Below are positions 17,450 to 26,499 of a stretch of DNA of 44,609 nt, piece after piece. This DNA comes from Balneolales bacterium (GTDB lineage: Bacteria > Bacteroidota > Rhodothermia > Balneolales > Cyclonatronaceae), in contig JAIULZ010000016.1 of the NCBI GenBank assembly GCA_022565805.1, positions 1 to 44,609 of the forward strand, read 5' to 3'. A program made the translations under genes and the position numbers. How positions within the stretch are numbered: position 1 is the first letter of the stretch; every line of letters starts with the position of its first letter. The notes beneath the pieces were generated by a model, which saw only the letters and a program-made list of their open reading frames with translations, was not told where the DNA came from and did not search any database.

Positions 17450-18127
17450 TTATTGCCTGAAACGGTATCCAACCCCTTTTACTGTCTCAATATAGTCTTC
17501 ACCAATTTTTTCCCGAATTTTACGGATATGCACATCTACGGTTCTGTCGATTACATAAATATTATTACCCCAAACCTCATTCAGCAAGGTTTGGCGATCG
17601 AGTACCTTCCCTTTTCTGCTGGCCAGGTAGTAAAGCAACTCAAATTCTTTCTTCGGCAGATTGTATTCTTTAGATCCATCGCTCACAATGTAGCGGTCAC
17701 GGTCTATCATCAGCTCGTGAACATGTAGTACCGCTTCGGGCTTATCTGCGTTTCTATAGCGTCTTAGCACGGCCTTTATCCGGCTTTTTAGCTTACTTGT
17801 GCTTATGGGTTTCGATAAATAATCGTCTGCACCAAGATCTAAACCCTGTACCTCAAACTTCTCGTCGACTTTAGCAGTAAGAAATATTACGGGCGTATCT
17901 TTGAGTTCACTGTCTTGTTTCAGATGCCTGCAAACCTCAATGCCGGTAATATCGGGCATCATAATATCGAGTAAAATAAGATCGGGTTTATGTTCTCTGG
18001 CCAGCTTCAGCCCTTCTCTGCCGTTCTCTGAGGTAAGCACGCTGTAACCCTCTTTGGACAAATTATAGGAGATAAACTCTAAAAGATCTTCTTCATCGTC
18101 TACAACAAGTATAGTTTCTTTAGACAC
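17450..18127 (-). CDS. Response regulator, OmpR/PhoB family
   Basis: A 225-residue DNA-binding response regulator. The receiver domain has the acidic pocket Asp10-Asp11 (VVDDEED), phospho-acceptor Asp54 (LILLDIMMPD), Thr in FLTAK and Lys in LSKPIS. The C-terminal winged-helix domain shows KEFELLYYLASRKGKVLDRQ, DRTVDVHIRKIREKIG and TVKGVGYRF, as in PhoB/OmpR. The kinase gene follows after about 70 bp, making a cognate pair. A PhoB identity is plausible from the whole-length similarity but is not shown by context. Confidence 0.93.
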   Translation of the reverse strand: MSKETILVVDDEEDLLEFISYNLSKEGYSVLTSENGREGLKLAREHKPDLILLDIMMPDITGIEVCRHLKQDSELKDTPVIFLTAKVDEKFEVQGLDLGADDYLSKPISTSKLKSRIKAVLRRYRNADKPEAVLHVHELMIDRDRYIVSDGSKEYNLPKKEFELLYYLASRKGKVLDRQTLLNEVWGNNIYVIDRTVDVHIRKIREKIGEDYIETVKGVGYRFRQ

Positions 18128-18266
18128 AATCGGCAGATTAAGTGAACATTAAATAAATACCTGACACCCGCTGGATACCAGAATTGATTTCATCACCGGA
18201 AAATATAAACTCTGCGTTAATTAATTGTTACCAGACGGCGTTTGAGAGCATCGCTTGCATTAAAGT

Positions 18267-18869
18267 TTATTGCAACAATTGCAGAGCAGAGCGAATAAGG
18301 CTTTGAACATCTGCTTTCCCTGAACCGCTTTCTCTGGCAATTTGCTGAACTGCCCGTTCGGCCTCTGATTTACGGTAGCCAAGTGCCTCAAGGGCCGAAA
18401 CAGCCTCCCGAACTGCAGGAGCCGGTCTCGAAGACTCGCCAGACTCTCCTGCCGCCTGTACATCCATATCCTTTAGCTTATCGCCAAGCTCCAGTGTTAT
18501 TCGCTCTGCTGTTTTACGCCCTATACCGGGGGCTAATGCAAGGGTTCGTGCATCACCATTAACAATTGCCTGTATAATCTGATCTGCAGTAAGCCCCGAC
18601 ATAGCGCCAAGCCCGACCTTAGGACCGATGCCTTTTACTGTGATGAGTTTCTCAAAAATTTCTTTATCCCTTAGTCCCGAAAACCCGTAGAGTTTTTCAT
18701 CGGCTTCGGTTCTGTGATGATAAATTTCCAGCTCGGTTATGCTTCCTACCTCGGGTAGTTGCTCTACTGTCTGAGAACTCAGCCCCACGCTATACCCCAC
18801 ACCGGCAGTTTCGATAACCGCCGAAGAAGCCGATTTTCTTATTAGTCTCCCTTTCAGGTATGCAATCAT
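18267..18869 (-). CDS. ruvA: Holliday junction branch migration protein RuvA
   Basis: A 200-residue RuvA that binds four-way DNA junctions and loads the RuvB motor. Domain I begins MIAYLKGRLIRKS and contains VGYSVGLS and YHHRTEADEKLYGF. Domain II carries the paired helix-hairpin-helix motifs (LITVKGIGPKVGLGAMSG, LALAPGIGRKTAERITLEL). Domain III (AVSALEALGYRKSEAERAV) is the RuvB-binding part. ruvC lies upstream on the same strand, 51 bp away; ruvB is not in the window. Confidence 0.97.
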   Translation of the reverse strand: MIAYLKGRLIRKSASSAVIETAGVGYSVGLSSQTVEQLPEVGSITELEIYHHRTEADEKLYGFSGLRDKEIFEKLITVKGIGPKVGLGAMSGLTADQIIQAIVNGDARTLALAPGIGRKTAERITLELGDKLKDMDVQAAGESGESSRPAPAVREAVSALEALGYRKSEAERAVQQIARESGSGKADVQSLIRSALQLLQ

Positions 18870-18920
18870 ATACGTATTGATTTAGCGATCTATTAGACGA
18901 TGTGCGCGCAATTTTAGAAT

Positions 18921-19505
18921 TTACTTGCCGCCTTTTACGCGGTCGGGGTTATCCTGTATAAATGAACCCCATGCCGTTCGGCCCCGCCCCTGCCTCTTTA
19001 ACGGGTTTTGGGCAGATACATCATCCTTGCGCATAGAATGGCACCAAGCAACCGCCAGAGCATCAGTAGCATCATTCGAAATGTTAACAGCTTCTATCCC
19101 GAGAAGTTTTTCAAGCATATAGGCAACCTGCTCTTTGGATGCGTTACCATTGCCTGTAATCGATTTTTTTACCGCCTTAGGGTAATATTCGGCAACAGGC
19201 AAACCAGCCAGGCTAATGGCCAGAATGCAGGCAGCCTGCGCGCGGCCTAATTTAAGCATTGCCAGCGGATCTTTACCATAAACAGGCGTTTCGATGGCGC
19301 ATAAGCTCGGTTTATGACGCTTTATAAGCTCACCGATTTCGCTGTAAATAAGATGCAGGCGAGCCGAATGGTCTTCGAGATGCCCCGCACGAATAACACC
19401 GAGTTCGGCCACGCTGTAGCGAACTTCTTGCCTAATTAAAATGGCAAAGCCGGTTTTACGCGAGCCCGGGTCTACCCCAAGAATAATATCGCTGTCTTTA
19501 TGCAT
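18921..19505 (-). CDS. ruvC: Holliday junction resolvase RuvC
   Basis: A 194-residue RuvC endonuclease that resolves Holliday junctions. The four acidic active-site positions can be placed: Asp in GVDPGSRKTGFA, Glu in AIETPVYG, and two Asp in ISNDATDALAVAW. The C-terminal ~30 residues (RQGRGRTAWGSF) extend beyond the core of E. coli RuvC. It sits just upstream of ruvA, a standard arrangement. Confidence 0.96.
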   Translation of the reverse strand: MHKDSDIILGVDPGSRKTGFAILIRQEVRYSVAELGVIRAGHLEDHSARLHLIYSEIGELIKRHKPSLCAIETPVYGKDPLAMLKLGRAQAACILAISLAGLPVAEYYPKAVKKSITGNGNASKEQVAYMLEKLLGIEAVNISNDATDALAVAWCHSMRKDDVSAQNPLKRQGRGRTAWGSFIQDNPDRVKGGK

Positions 19506-19551
19506 AATGCTTTAAGTTGGGATAAAGCTCTGGCTTGCAGCCTGCAGGTAT

Positions 19552-19585
19552 TGCGCCATATCGGTAGCAATACCGATACGGCGCA
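19552..19585. repeat. Strong hairpin between fabI and ruvC
   Basis: A 15-bp stem with a single A-C mismatch (arms TGCGCCATATCGGTA and TACCGATACGGCGCA) closed by a GCAA tetraloop on the plus strand. No U-tract follows on either side, so it is not a standard terminator. Confidence 0.7.
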
Positions 19586-19599
19586 TATTATCCCTAAAG

Positions 19600-20445
19600 T
19601 TACTTATCATCTTCCCGGTTTTGATACATGTCGAATAAATCCTGCATCATTTCCTCGCTAATTCCGTTGGTGCTAAAACCACCATCGTGGAAAAGGTTTT
19701 GCATGGTAACCTTGCGGGAAAGATCCGAGAAAAGGGTAATGCAATAATCGGCACACTCATCTGCCGACGGATTACCCATCGGCGCCATTTTATCTGCAAA
19801 AGTGAACATGCCATCAAACCCTTTAATACCCGAGCCGGCCGAAGTAATAGTCGGCGCCTGAGACACCGTATTTACGCGAATTCCGCGACTGCCTAGTCTG
19901 GAGCCATAGTTTCTTGCTATGCTCTCGAGCAGTGCTTTTGCATCGTTCATGTCGCTGTATTTCGAAAAGATTCTTTGTGCGCCAATATAGGAGAGCGCTA
20001 CCACGCTTGCACCATCATGAAGAGCGCCCGTTTCATGCGCAAAATGCAAAACTCTGTGCAAGGATATAGCAGAAATATCGAGCGTTTGGTGGTAAAATTT
20101 ATAATCCAGGCCTTCGTAAGGCTTAGACTTCCGTACGTTTGGAGACATCCCAACAGCATGTAAAATAAAATCAATACCCCCCTGATGCGCCTTCACTTTC
20201 TCCATAAGATCCTGCACTTCCTCATCTTTAGATACATCGCAGGGTATTACTGGTGCGCCGGTTTCTTCAGAAAGAGCGTTCAGACTCCCAAGCCTTAGTG
20301 CAACAGGCGCGTTGGTAAGCACAAATTCTGCCCCTTCTCTTTTACAAGCCAGCGCCACCCGCCAGGCTATGCTGCGATCGTCAAGGGCGCCAAATATGAG
20401 CCCTTTTTTACCTTTTAATAAACCGTATCCTTGGGATGTACTCAT
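19600..20445 (-). CDS. fabI: Enoyl-[acyl-carrier-protein] reductase FabI
   Basis: A 281-residue NADH-dependent enoyl-ACP reductase, the last step of each fatty-acid elongation cycle. The Rossmann start is LLKGKKGLIFGALDDRSIAW, the FabI variant of the nucleotide-binding loop. The catalytic Tyr-x6-Lys pair is in KYSDMNDAKALLES, with a further Tyr in SYIGAQR, and the conserved RGIRVNTVS block follows. It is divergent from ffh, with 328 bp between. The C-terminal tail DLFDMYQNREDDK is slightly longer than in E. coli FabI. Confidence 0.94.
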   Translation of the reverse strand: MSTSQGYGLLKGKKGLIFGALDDRSIAWRVALACKREGAEFVLTNAPVALRLGSLNALSEETGAPVIPCDVSKDEEVQDLMEKVKAHQGGIDFILHAVGMSPNVRKSKPYEGLDYKFYHQTLDISAISLHRVLHFAHETGALHDGASVVALSYIGAQRIFSKYSDMNDAKALLESIARNYGSRLGSRGIRVNTVSQAPTITSAGSGIKGFDGMFTFADKMAPMGNPSADECADYCITLFSDLSRKVTMQNLFHDGGFSTNGISEEMMQDLFDMYQNREDDK

Positions 20446-20773
20446 GAAAATCAGATTAATTTAAGTTCGTAATGTTAGATAGTAAGTCTCCGGCAAAACA
20501 GGCTGAAACGCTTTTTAAATTTATAGTTCATGCAACACAAGCCGGTATTATTTATAGCAGAATATACAAGAATTACTCTTTTTCTTTTATGCTTTCCAAA
20601 AAAAGGTACAGCATTTGTCTGTTATACGCCTTGCTAAGCAATTAAACAGCAGGGAATTTCAGGATGATGCTTTCTGCTGTAGATTTATATTAAGTATTGA
20701 GAACCTCGTTTTTTTTCACTAATTTTCGTGACTTTGCAAAAAACTAAACCTCTATACGCAGTCGATTTTTATT
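20446..20773. other. Divergent promoter region between fabI and ffh
   Basis: 328 bp, AT-rich, no gene seen. It holds the candidate ffh promoter at 20697-20725; a fabI promoter must lie in the left part but is not obvious. Confidence 0.5.
20697..20725 (+). promoter_or_regulatory. Candidate sigma-70-type promoter of the ffh-rplS cluster
   Basis: TTGAGA (20697-20702), 17-bp spacer, TAATTT (20720-20725), about 48 bp before the ffh start. The -35 is 5/6 to consensus, the -10 weaker. Confidence 0.45.
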
Positions 20774-22108
20774 ATGTTTGATGATCTATCGTCAAAATTT
20801 CAGAATACATTTAAGTCTTTAAGCGGTCAATCTAAGATAACCGAGCTTAATATTGCGGAAGCAGTACGGGAAATCAGACGAGCATTGCTAGACGCAGATG
20901 TGAATTATGAGGTCGCGCGCAGTTTCACCAGAAAAGTGAAAGACGAGGCCGTAAATGCCGATGTACTCAACAGCGTATCGCCCGGCCAGCAGTTTACTAA
21001 AATTGTTTATGATCAGCTAACGGCTATTCTTGGTCAGCAAAAAGAGGAAATCCGGTTTGCATCTACGCCTCCAACAGTTATTCTTATTGCCGGTCTGCAG
21101 GGGTCTGGAAAGACAACCTTTGCCGGTAAACTTGCAAAGTACCTCAAGTCTCAGAAAAAAAATCCTTTACTTGCCGCCGCAGACGTTTATCGTCCGGCAG
21201 CCATCGAACAGCTAAAAACACTTGCCGGTCAGATTGATGTGCCGGTTTACAGCATTACAGAACAAGATGCTGTTCGCACCGCTAAAGAAGCGCTACAACA
21301 CGCTAAAGCAAATGCGCACGATGTTCTCATCATAGACACGGCAGGTCGTCTGCACGTAGACGAAAAAATGATGAAAGAAGTGGCCGAGATCAAGGATGTG
21401 GTCAAGCCTAATGAAATTCTTTTTGTAGTAGACTCCATGACGGGGCAAGATGCCGTAAATACGGCTCGCGAGTTCGACTCTGCCATAGATTTCGATGGCG
21501 TTGTTCTCACCAAGCTGGATGGAGACACCCGCGGTGGCGCCGCGCTTTCCATTCGTACCGTTGTCGAGAAACCGATTAAGTTTATAAGCATGGGAGAAAA
21601 GCTGGACTCCCTCAATCCGTTTTACCCCGAGAGAATGGCCCAGCGTATTCTTGGCATGGGTGATGTGGTATCTCTGGTAGAAAAAGCCCAGCAGGAATTT
21701 GACGAAACTGAAGCCAAAAAACTTCAGCAAAAAATAACTTCAGACAAATTTGATTTAGAAGATTTCTACAATCAGATTCAGCAGATCAAAAAGATGGGAT
21801 CGCTTCAGGATTTAGCGAGCATGATCCCCGGTGTTAGCCAAAAACTACAGGGTGTGGAAGTGAGCGACGATGCGCTTGTACCAATTGAAGCGATGATCAG
21901 CTCCATGACTCCCGAAGAGCGCGCTAATCCCGATCTTTTGAATGCCGGCCGCAAGCGCAGAATCGCTAAAGGCTCCGGCACAACTGTTCGTGCTGTAAAC
22001 GACTTGCTCAAACAGTTCTCGCAGATGAAGAAGATGATGAAGACCATGACCAAAATGAGCAAAATGGGTCGGGCAATGCAAGGTCTAAAGAATCTTACGG
22101 GACGCTAG
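20774..22108 (+). CDS. ffh: Signal recognition particle protein Ffh
   Basis: A 444-residue Ffh, the GTPase of the signal recognition particle, which brings ribosomes making membrane proteins to the translocon. An N-terminal helical domain is followed by the G domain: G1 GLQGSGKTT at residues 107-115, ADVYRPAAIEQL, G3 DTAGRL, G4 TKLDGDTRGGAA. The Met-rich M domain at the C terminus (QMKKMMKTMTKMSKMGRAM) binds SRP RNA and signal peptides. It is the first gene of the ffh-rpsP-rimM-trmD-rplS cluster. Confidence 0.98.
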   Translation: MFDDLSSKFQNTFKSLSGQSKITELNIAEAVREIRRALLDADVNYEVARSFTRKVKDEAVNADVLNSVSPGQQFTKIVYDQLTAILGQQKEEIRFASTPPTVILIAGLQGSGKTTFAGKLAKYLKSQKKNPLLAAADVYRPAAIEQLKTLAGQIDVPVYSITEQDAVRTAKEALQHAKANAHDVLIIDTAGRLHVDEKMMKEVAEIKDVVKPNEILFVVDSMTGQDAVNTAREFDSAIDFDGVVLTKLDGDTRGGAALSIRTVVEKPIKFISMGEKLDSLNPFYPERMAQRILGMGDVVSLVEKAQQEFDETEAKKLQQKITSDKFDLEDFYNQIQQIKKMGSLQDLASMIPGVSQKLQGVEVSDDALVPIEAMISSMTPEERANPDLLNAGRKRRIAKGSGTTVRAVNDLLKQFSQMKKMMKTMTKMSKMGRAMQGLKNLTGR

Positions 22109-22208
22109 AACATCCGAATCCAACTCGTTGGGCGACGGACTGCGAACTCATTTCACTGTAAGACACGATACAATCATATATAAAATTTAGTTTAAAGGAG
22201 AATGTAAC

Positions 22209-22805
22209 TTGGTAAGAATAAGACTACAGCGCCATGGCCGGAAAAAGTCGCCCTACTATCATATAGTAGCTGCAGACAGCCGGAAAAAGCGTGACGGACG
22301 TATTATTGAAGATCTGGGTCGTTATAACCCGGTATCGAACCCTGTACTCGTACAGGTGAACACCGAAAGAGTTATTTACTGGCTCAAAACCGGAGCTAAG
22401 CCATCCGAAACTGTTGAACGGATTTTGCGCAAAGAAGGCGTTTACTACCGCTTGCATCTCGAGCGCTGGAAAAAAACTCCGGAAGAAATTGAGGCTACCA
22501 TCTCTGCCTGGAAACAGGATCGTAACGACAGTACAGATAAAGTGCTTACCGCTGTAGAAGCTAAAAAAGCGGCCCTGAAAGCAGAAGAAGAAGCCTTCAA
22601 AAAAGAAGAGCAGAAACGTGCCGAAGAAGCTGCCAAAAAAGCCGAAGCCGAAAAAGCCGCTAAAGAAAAAGCTGCTGCAGAAGCTAAGGCCGCTGCCGAA
22701 GCTAAAGCAGAGGCAGAAGCTGCTACCGAAGCAGAGGCACCAGCCGAAGAAAAAGCTGAAGAAGCCAACAGCGCAACAGAAACTGCTGAAGAGAAGAAAG
22801 ACTAA
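22209..22805 (+). CDS. rpsP: 30S ribosomal protein S16 with long charged tail
   Basis: The first ~85 residues are a normal bS16: VRIRLQRHGRKKSPYYHIV, then DGRIIEDLGRYNP and GAKPSETVERILRKEGVY. The protein is 198 residues, more than twice the usual 80-90. Residues about 115-198 form an Ala/Glu/Lys-rich tail that is probably a long charged helix or disordered. The start is TTG at 22209, supported by an AAAGGAG ribosome-binding site 8 nt upstream. ffh ends 100 bp before. Confidence 0.95.
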   Translation: MVRIRLQRHGRKKSPYYHIVAADSRKKRDGRIIEDLGRYNPVSNPVLVQVNTERVIYWLKTGAKPSETVERILRKEGVYYRLHLERWKKTPEEIEATISAWKQDRNDSTDKVLTAVEAKKAALKAEEEAFKKEEQKRAEEAAKKAEAEKAAKEKAAAEAKAAAEAKAEAEAATEAEAPAEEKAEEANSATETAEEKKD

Positions 22806-22875
22806 AGCACTGCTTTTTTACAGCAATGCTAACCGTTTCCAGCGAAATCTTTTTGCCGCTTGACAACCATTTCAT

Positions 22876-23445
22876 ATGAAAGAAGTTGCCTTTATATCAA
22901 AAGTCCACGGCCTGAAGGGAGAGGTTTATGTTTCTCTTTCGAACGAGGCTTACGAGCCGCTTATGTCGGCTAACCAACTTTTGTATATCCGTCAACTTTC
23001 CGGTGATTTCACTCCGGTCAGGATTGGGTCAGTCAGGCCAGACAGAAAGCCTGGAGCGGAGCAGTTTTTTGTTTTATTTCGCGGTGTTTCCGGCAGAACT
23101 GATGCTGAACTTCTCAAGAATCTATCAGTATTTACGGAAGCAAGTATTGCAGAATCTCTTGAATCTGAGTTTGAAGAGCTTGTAAACCAAGAAATCGATG
23201 AGGCCGAAGCAGTAATTTTTGGTTGCATTGGTTTTCTGATTACAGACCCGGAATCAGCTCTGGAAGGCAAAGTCATAGAAGTTACAGATAACCCGGCGCA
23301 TCCGATTATTCGGGCGCTAATTAACGAGGTTGAAGTACTTATACCTGCTGTTGATGCCTACATTTCCCATATTGATGCGGAGCTAAAATGTGTGCATGCA
23401 ACAAATCTGAATATTCTTTACGACTTTGCCATACAGGAAGACTGA
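22876..23445 (+). CDS. rimM: Ribosome maturation factor RimM
   Basis: A 189-residue RimM, needed for assembly of the 30S head, where it works with S19. The N-terminal domain starts EVAFISKVHGLKGEVYVSLS, and the C-terminal PRC-barrel domain contains VIEVTDNPAHPIIRALI and EVLIPAVDAYI. Sequence conservation is moderate, but its position between rpsP and trmD is diagnostic. Confidence 0.94.
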   Translation: MKEVAFISKVHGLKGEVYVSLSNEAYEPLMSANQLLYIRQLSGDFTPVRIGSVRPDRKPGAEQFFVLFRGVSGRTDAELLKNLSVFTEASIAESLESEFEELVNQEIDEAEAVIFGCIGFLITDPESALEGKVIEVTDNPAHPIIRALINEVEVLIPAVDAYISHIDAELKCVHATNLNILYDFAIQED

Positions 23446-23501
23446 TTTTCTTTACCTGTAGACTCAGGCTCAGCTAAACGTTACACATTCGGTGCAATTT
23501 T

Positions 23502-24194
23502 ATGCGTATTGATATAATTTCTGCTGTTCCAGAGTTGCTTAGCAGCCCGTTAGAGCACAGCATTATAAAAAATGCGCGAAATAAGCAGCATGTAGAAGTC
23601 TGTATCCATAATCTCAGGGATTATTCCCAGGATAAACATCGAAAAGTAGATGATTACCCTTTCGGTGGTGGTGCAGGAATGCTGCTTACTCCGCAACCGG
23701 TGTTCGATTGCATAAACAAACTGAAGGGAGAACGGAAGTACGACGAGGTGATTTTTATGACACCCGACGCTCCGGTCTTCGCCCAGCAAGATGCAAATCG
23801 ATTGTCTCTTACCGAAAACCTGATCATACTATGCGGACATTATAAAGGCATAGATCAGCGTATTCGGGAAGAACTTATCACCGCAGAATTCAGTATCGGA
23901 GATTATGTTTTATCTGGTGGCGAACTTGCAGCATTGGTTCTCACCGACGCAATTGTACGATTAATACCGGGTGTACTTGGAGATTCTGAAAGCGCGCTTA
24001 CAGATTCTTTTATGGATGGCCTGCTTGATGCCCCACATTACACCAGACCTGCAAATTTCAGAGGTTTGGAAGTTCCGGAAGTATTGCGCTCGGGCGATCA
24101 CAGCAAAGTTGCGAAGTGGAAAACACAGCAAAGCGAAGAAAAGACCAAGAAACTGCGTCCTGATCTTTACGACATTTATTTGAATAAACAATAA
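23502..24194 (+). CDS. trmD: tRNA (guanine-N1)-methyltransferase TrmD
   Basis: A 230-residue TrmD, which methylates G37 in tRNAs to prevent frameshifting. It has the SPOUT knot with family blocks RIDIISAVPEL, HRKVDDYPFGGGAGMLLTPQP, LCGHYKGIDQRI, IGDYVLSGGELAAL and PHYTRPANFRGLEVPEVLRSGDH split over the C-terminal half. The length is typical. The gene lies between rimM and rplS. Confidence 0.98.
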   Translation: MRIDIISAVPELLSSPLEHSIIKNARNKQHVEVCIHNLRDYSQDKHRKVDDYPFGGGAGMLLTPQPVFDCINKLKGERKYDEVIFMTPDAPVFAQQDANRLSLTENLIILCGHYKGIDQRIREELITAEFSIGDYVLSGGELAALVLTDAIVRLIPGVLGDSESALTDSFMDGLLDAPHYTRPANFRGLEVPEVLRSGDHSKVAKWKTQQSEEKTKKLRPDLYDIYLNKQ

Positions 24195-24212
24195 GCACTA
24201 ACAGGCAATAAA

Positions 24213-24560
24213 ATGGAAAAGCTTAAACTCGTAGAACAAACCCAGGTACGTGAAGTACCATCTTTCAAACCCGGCGATACCGTTAATATTCACTACCGGG
24301 TTCGCGAGGGTGAAAAAGAGCGTATTCAGCAGTATGAAGGGGTTGTAATTAACATGCGCGGCAGTTCGGCCAATAAAACCTTTACAGTTCGCAAAATCTC
24401 AAGCAATGTTGGTGTAGAGCGTATATTCCCGCTTTATTCACCCTTCATCCAGAAAATTGAGATCAAGAAACGTGGTAAAGTAAGAAGAGCTAAATTGTTC
24501 TATCTGCGTGCATTGCGCGGTAAGGCTGCACGTATTAAGGAAAAGTCTTTGAACAGATAA
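24213..24560 (+). CDS. rplS: 50S ribosomal protein L19
   Basis: A 115-residue bL19 at the 30S-50S interface. Family segments are [53 protein letters not shown] and a basic end, [16 protein letters not shown]. It is the last gene of the cluster, 18 bp after trmD, and is followed by a terminator. Confidence 0.98.
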   Translation: MEKLKLVEQTQVREVPSFKPGDTVNIHYRVREGEKERIQQYEGVVINMRGSSANKTFTVRKISSNVGVERIFPLYSPFIQKIEIKKRGKVRRAKLFYLRALRGKAARIKEKSLNR

Positions 24561-24634
24561 AAGCCTTCTTTATGGAGCCTTTATTTATCAGCTAAATTCT
24601 TTCGATTTTTAAGAATCCGGCTGAATATCATATT

Positions 24635-24674
24635 AAAAAAGCCCGCATGACGTTTTGTCGAGCGGGCTTTTTTT
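24635..24674 (+). terminator. Terminator of the ffh-rplS cluster
   Basis: GC-rich stem GCCCGC/GCGGGC with an inner GAC/GTC stem, preceded by six A and followed by a run of seven T. It sits 75 bp after the rplS stop and before the convergent small membrane gene. Confidence 0.9.
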
Positions 24675-24717
24675 GTTACACAATAAATCTTTGTTGAAAA
24701 TATTTCAACAAGCAAAC

Positions 24718-25068
24718 TTAGGTTATAGAGGTTTTTTCCAAAGCCCTAGATGCCAGAAACCGACCTACCTTCCGGAGTCTTAGATAATACCTGAGCCCAT
24801 ATATAATAAATAGGACAGACGTTAGCATCCATACGATAACTCCGGTAATTGCAGAAGACTCGAAAGTTTCTGCATACTCAAACAACCGTATCAAACCGTT
24901 CAGAAAGAAAAGCAGTGAAGACACTACCATAACTGCTAAAAACAGTATTGAACGTAGCTGTATTGCCGATGAAGCTTCGCTATACTGCTTATTCTTTACT
25001 CGCTCGAAGTCTTTATCCAGCACAAAAGGACGCGCATAGCTTAGCGCTTTACTTTCTTCCTGTGTCAT
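24718..25068 (-). CDS. Small two-helix membrane protein, unknown
   Basis: A 116-residue protein with two membrane segments, at about residues 40-62 (SILFLAVMVVSSLLFFLNGL) and 75-97 (GVIVWMLTSVLFIIYGL), and basic ends. I recognise no family. It lies downstream of mrp on the same strand, with a possible weak terminator between them. Confidence 0.65.
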   Translation of the reverse strand: MTQEESKALSYARPFVLDKDFERVKNKQYSEASSAIQLRSILFLAVMVVSSLLFFLNGLIRLFEYAETFESSAITGVIVWMLTSVLFIIYGLRYYLRLRKVGRFLASRALEKTSIT

Positions 25069-25151
25069 TAATTAAATTATGAAAATTAAGGGCTAAGTTT
25101 AAATTAATGCTGCTTTATTCAAGAAAATTTAAGCAAACATAGATAAAAGGC

Positions 25152-25189
25152 CCTTGCTACTCTTACTCAGATACCGCAAGAAAGCAAGG
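25152..25189 (-). terminator. Possible weak terminator after mrp
   Basis: A 7-bp stem CCTTGCT/AGCAAGG with a long loop; on the minus strand it is followed by GGCCTTTTATC. It lies just after the mrp stop. Confidence 0.35.
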
Positions 25190-25203
25190 AACCGGAATTA
25201 TCT

Positions 25204-26301
25204 TTACTTAAATTTTATTTCAATTTTATCTGTAGGGGCCTGTTTTGCGTTACGTATGGAAATTTGTTGCGCAACAATCTGAGAAATATTCGTAAACGCC
25301 CTCGTTGCCTCAGACTGACCATCACCCCAGGCCACCGGTACACCACTGTCGGCTCCTTCCCGAACAATTTGTTCGAGCGGTATTTCTCCTAAAAACGGTA
25401 CATCCAGCTTTGTAGCCAGATTTCTTGCCCCATCTTTACCAAAGATATGGTACTTTTTATCGGGAGCATCAGGTGGAGTAAAGTATGCCATGTTTTCAAT
25501 TATTCCCAGAACCGGTACATTCACTTTTTGGAACATAGCAACTCCTTTACGCGCATCATCAAGAGCTACATCCTGAGGAGTTGAAACAATAACCGCACCG
25601 GTTAAGGGAACCGTCTGAACGATCGTAAGCTGAATATCTCCTGTTCCCGGAGGAAGGTCCATAATCAGATAATCAAGTTCTCCCCATTCTGCCTCACTTA
25701 AAAACTGCTTCACGGCACTGGAAACCATCGGGCCACGCCAAACTACGGCCTGATCCTGATCTACCAGGAGCCCCATCGAAAGCAGCTTTACGCCGTACTT
25801 TTCGAGAGGAATCAGCTTTCTTCTGGTATTGATATTAGGTCGCTCCCTCACGTTAAACATCGTAGGAATGCTAGGTCCGTAAATATCGGTATCTACCAGG
25901 CCAACAGAAGCTCCGGACTTAGCCAAGGCAACCGCCAGGTTTACAGATACTGTTGACTTCCCAACACCCCCTTTACCCGAGGCAACTGCAATAATATTTT
26001 TAACACCCGCGAGAGTATCCGTTTCTGTCTCCTCAATTTTTTTACTCTGCTGTACCTTAGAACTCATGATGGCTTCAACTTCAGCACTTTCATCAACGAG
26101 ATGATGTACTGCATTAATACAAGCCCTGTGTATTTCTTCTTTCATTGGGCAGGCGGGCGTTGTAAGATTAACAGTAAACGTTACTTTTTTTCCATCAATG
26201 CGTAAATCCTCAATCATATTGAGGGTAACAAGATCTTGACCTAAATCGGGATCTATTACGTTGCTGAGCGCATCCATCACCTTATCTTCTGTAATCGCCA
26301 T
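25204..26301 (-). CDS. mrp: Mrp/NBP35-type iron-sulfur cluster carrier ATPase
   Basis: A 365-residue P-loop protein of the Mrp/ApbC family that carries and delivers Fe-S clusters. The N-terminal ~85 residues are a MIP18-like domain (VIDPDLGQDLVTLNMI, TLTTPACPMK-type segment). The deviant Walker A is GKGGVGKST at residues 109-117, with DTDIYGPSIPTMF, MDLPPGTGDIQLT and ENMAYFTPP later. Where many Mrp proteins have CxxC after ENM, this one reads FTPPDAPDKKYHIFG, without cysteines. It is a single gene divergent from the epimerase-like gene. Confidence 0.93.
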   Translation of the reverse strand: MAITEDKVMDALSNVIDPDLGQDLVTLNMIEDLRIDGKKVTFTVNLTTPACPMKEEIHRACINAVHHLVDESAEVEAIMSSKVQQSKKIEETETDTLAGVKNIIAVASGKGGVGKSTVSVNLAVALAKSGASVGLVDTDIYGPSIPTMFNVRERPNINTRRKLIPLEKYGVKLLSMGLLVDQDQAVVWRGPMVSSAVKQFLSEAEWGELDYLIMDLPPGTGDIQLTIVQTVPLTGAVIVSTPQDVALDDARKGVAMFQKVNVPVLGIIENMAYFTPPDAPDKKYHIFGKDGARNLATKLDVPFLGEIPLEQIVREGADSGVPVAWGDGQSEATRAFTNISQIVAQQISIRNAKQAPTDKIEIKFK

Positions 26302-26499
26302 AATATTTTTCTGTTATAAAGGAATAATTTTTTCGAACTCTACCAGCTGAAAACGCAGGATTGGTCAGCACATTTTTGGCTTTGCCAGAAGCCTTTCTCT
26401 AATAATTGCAAAGAATAAGGAACCCTGGTTTCAGATAGTCTCTTACTATTGTATCTTCTGCTCTATACTAACAAAATTTTATGAAATATAGTTGAACTC

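Noticed and set aside
22445-22768. 107-residue Ala/Ser-rich minus-strand frame
   Set aside because: It is the mirror image of the repetitive Ala/Glu/Lys tail of S16 and has no support of its own.
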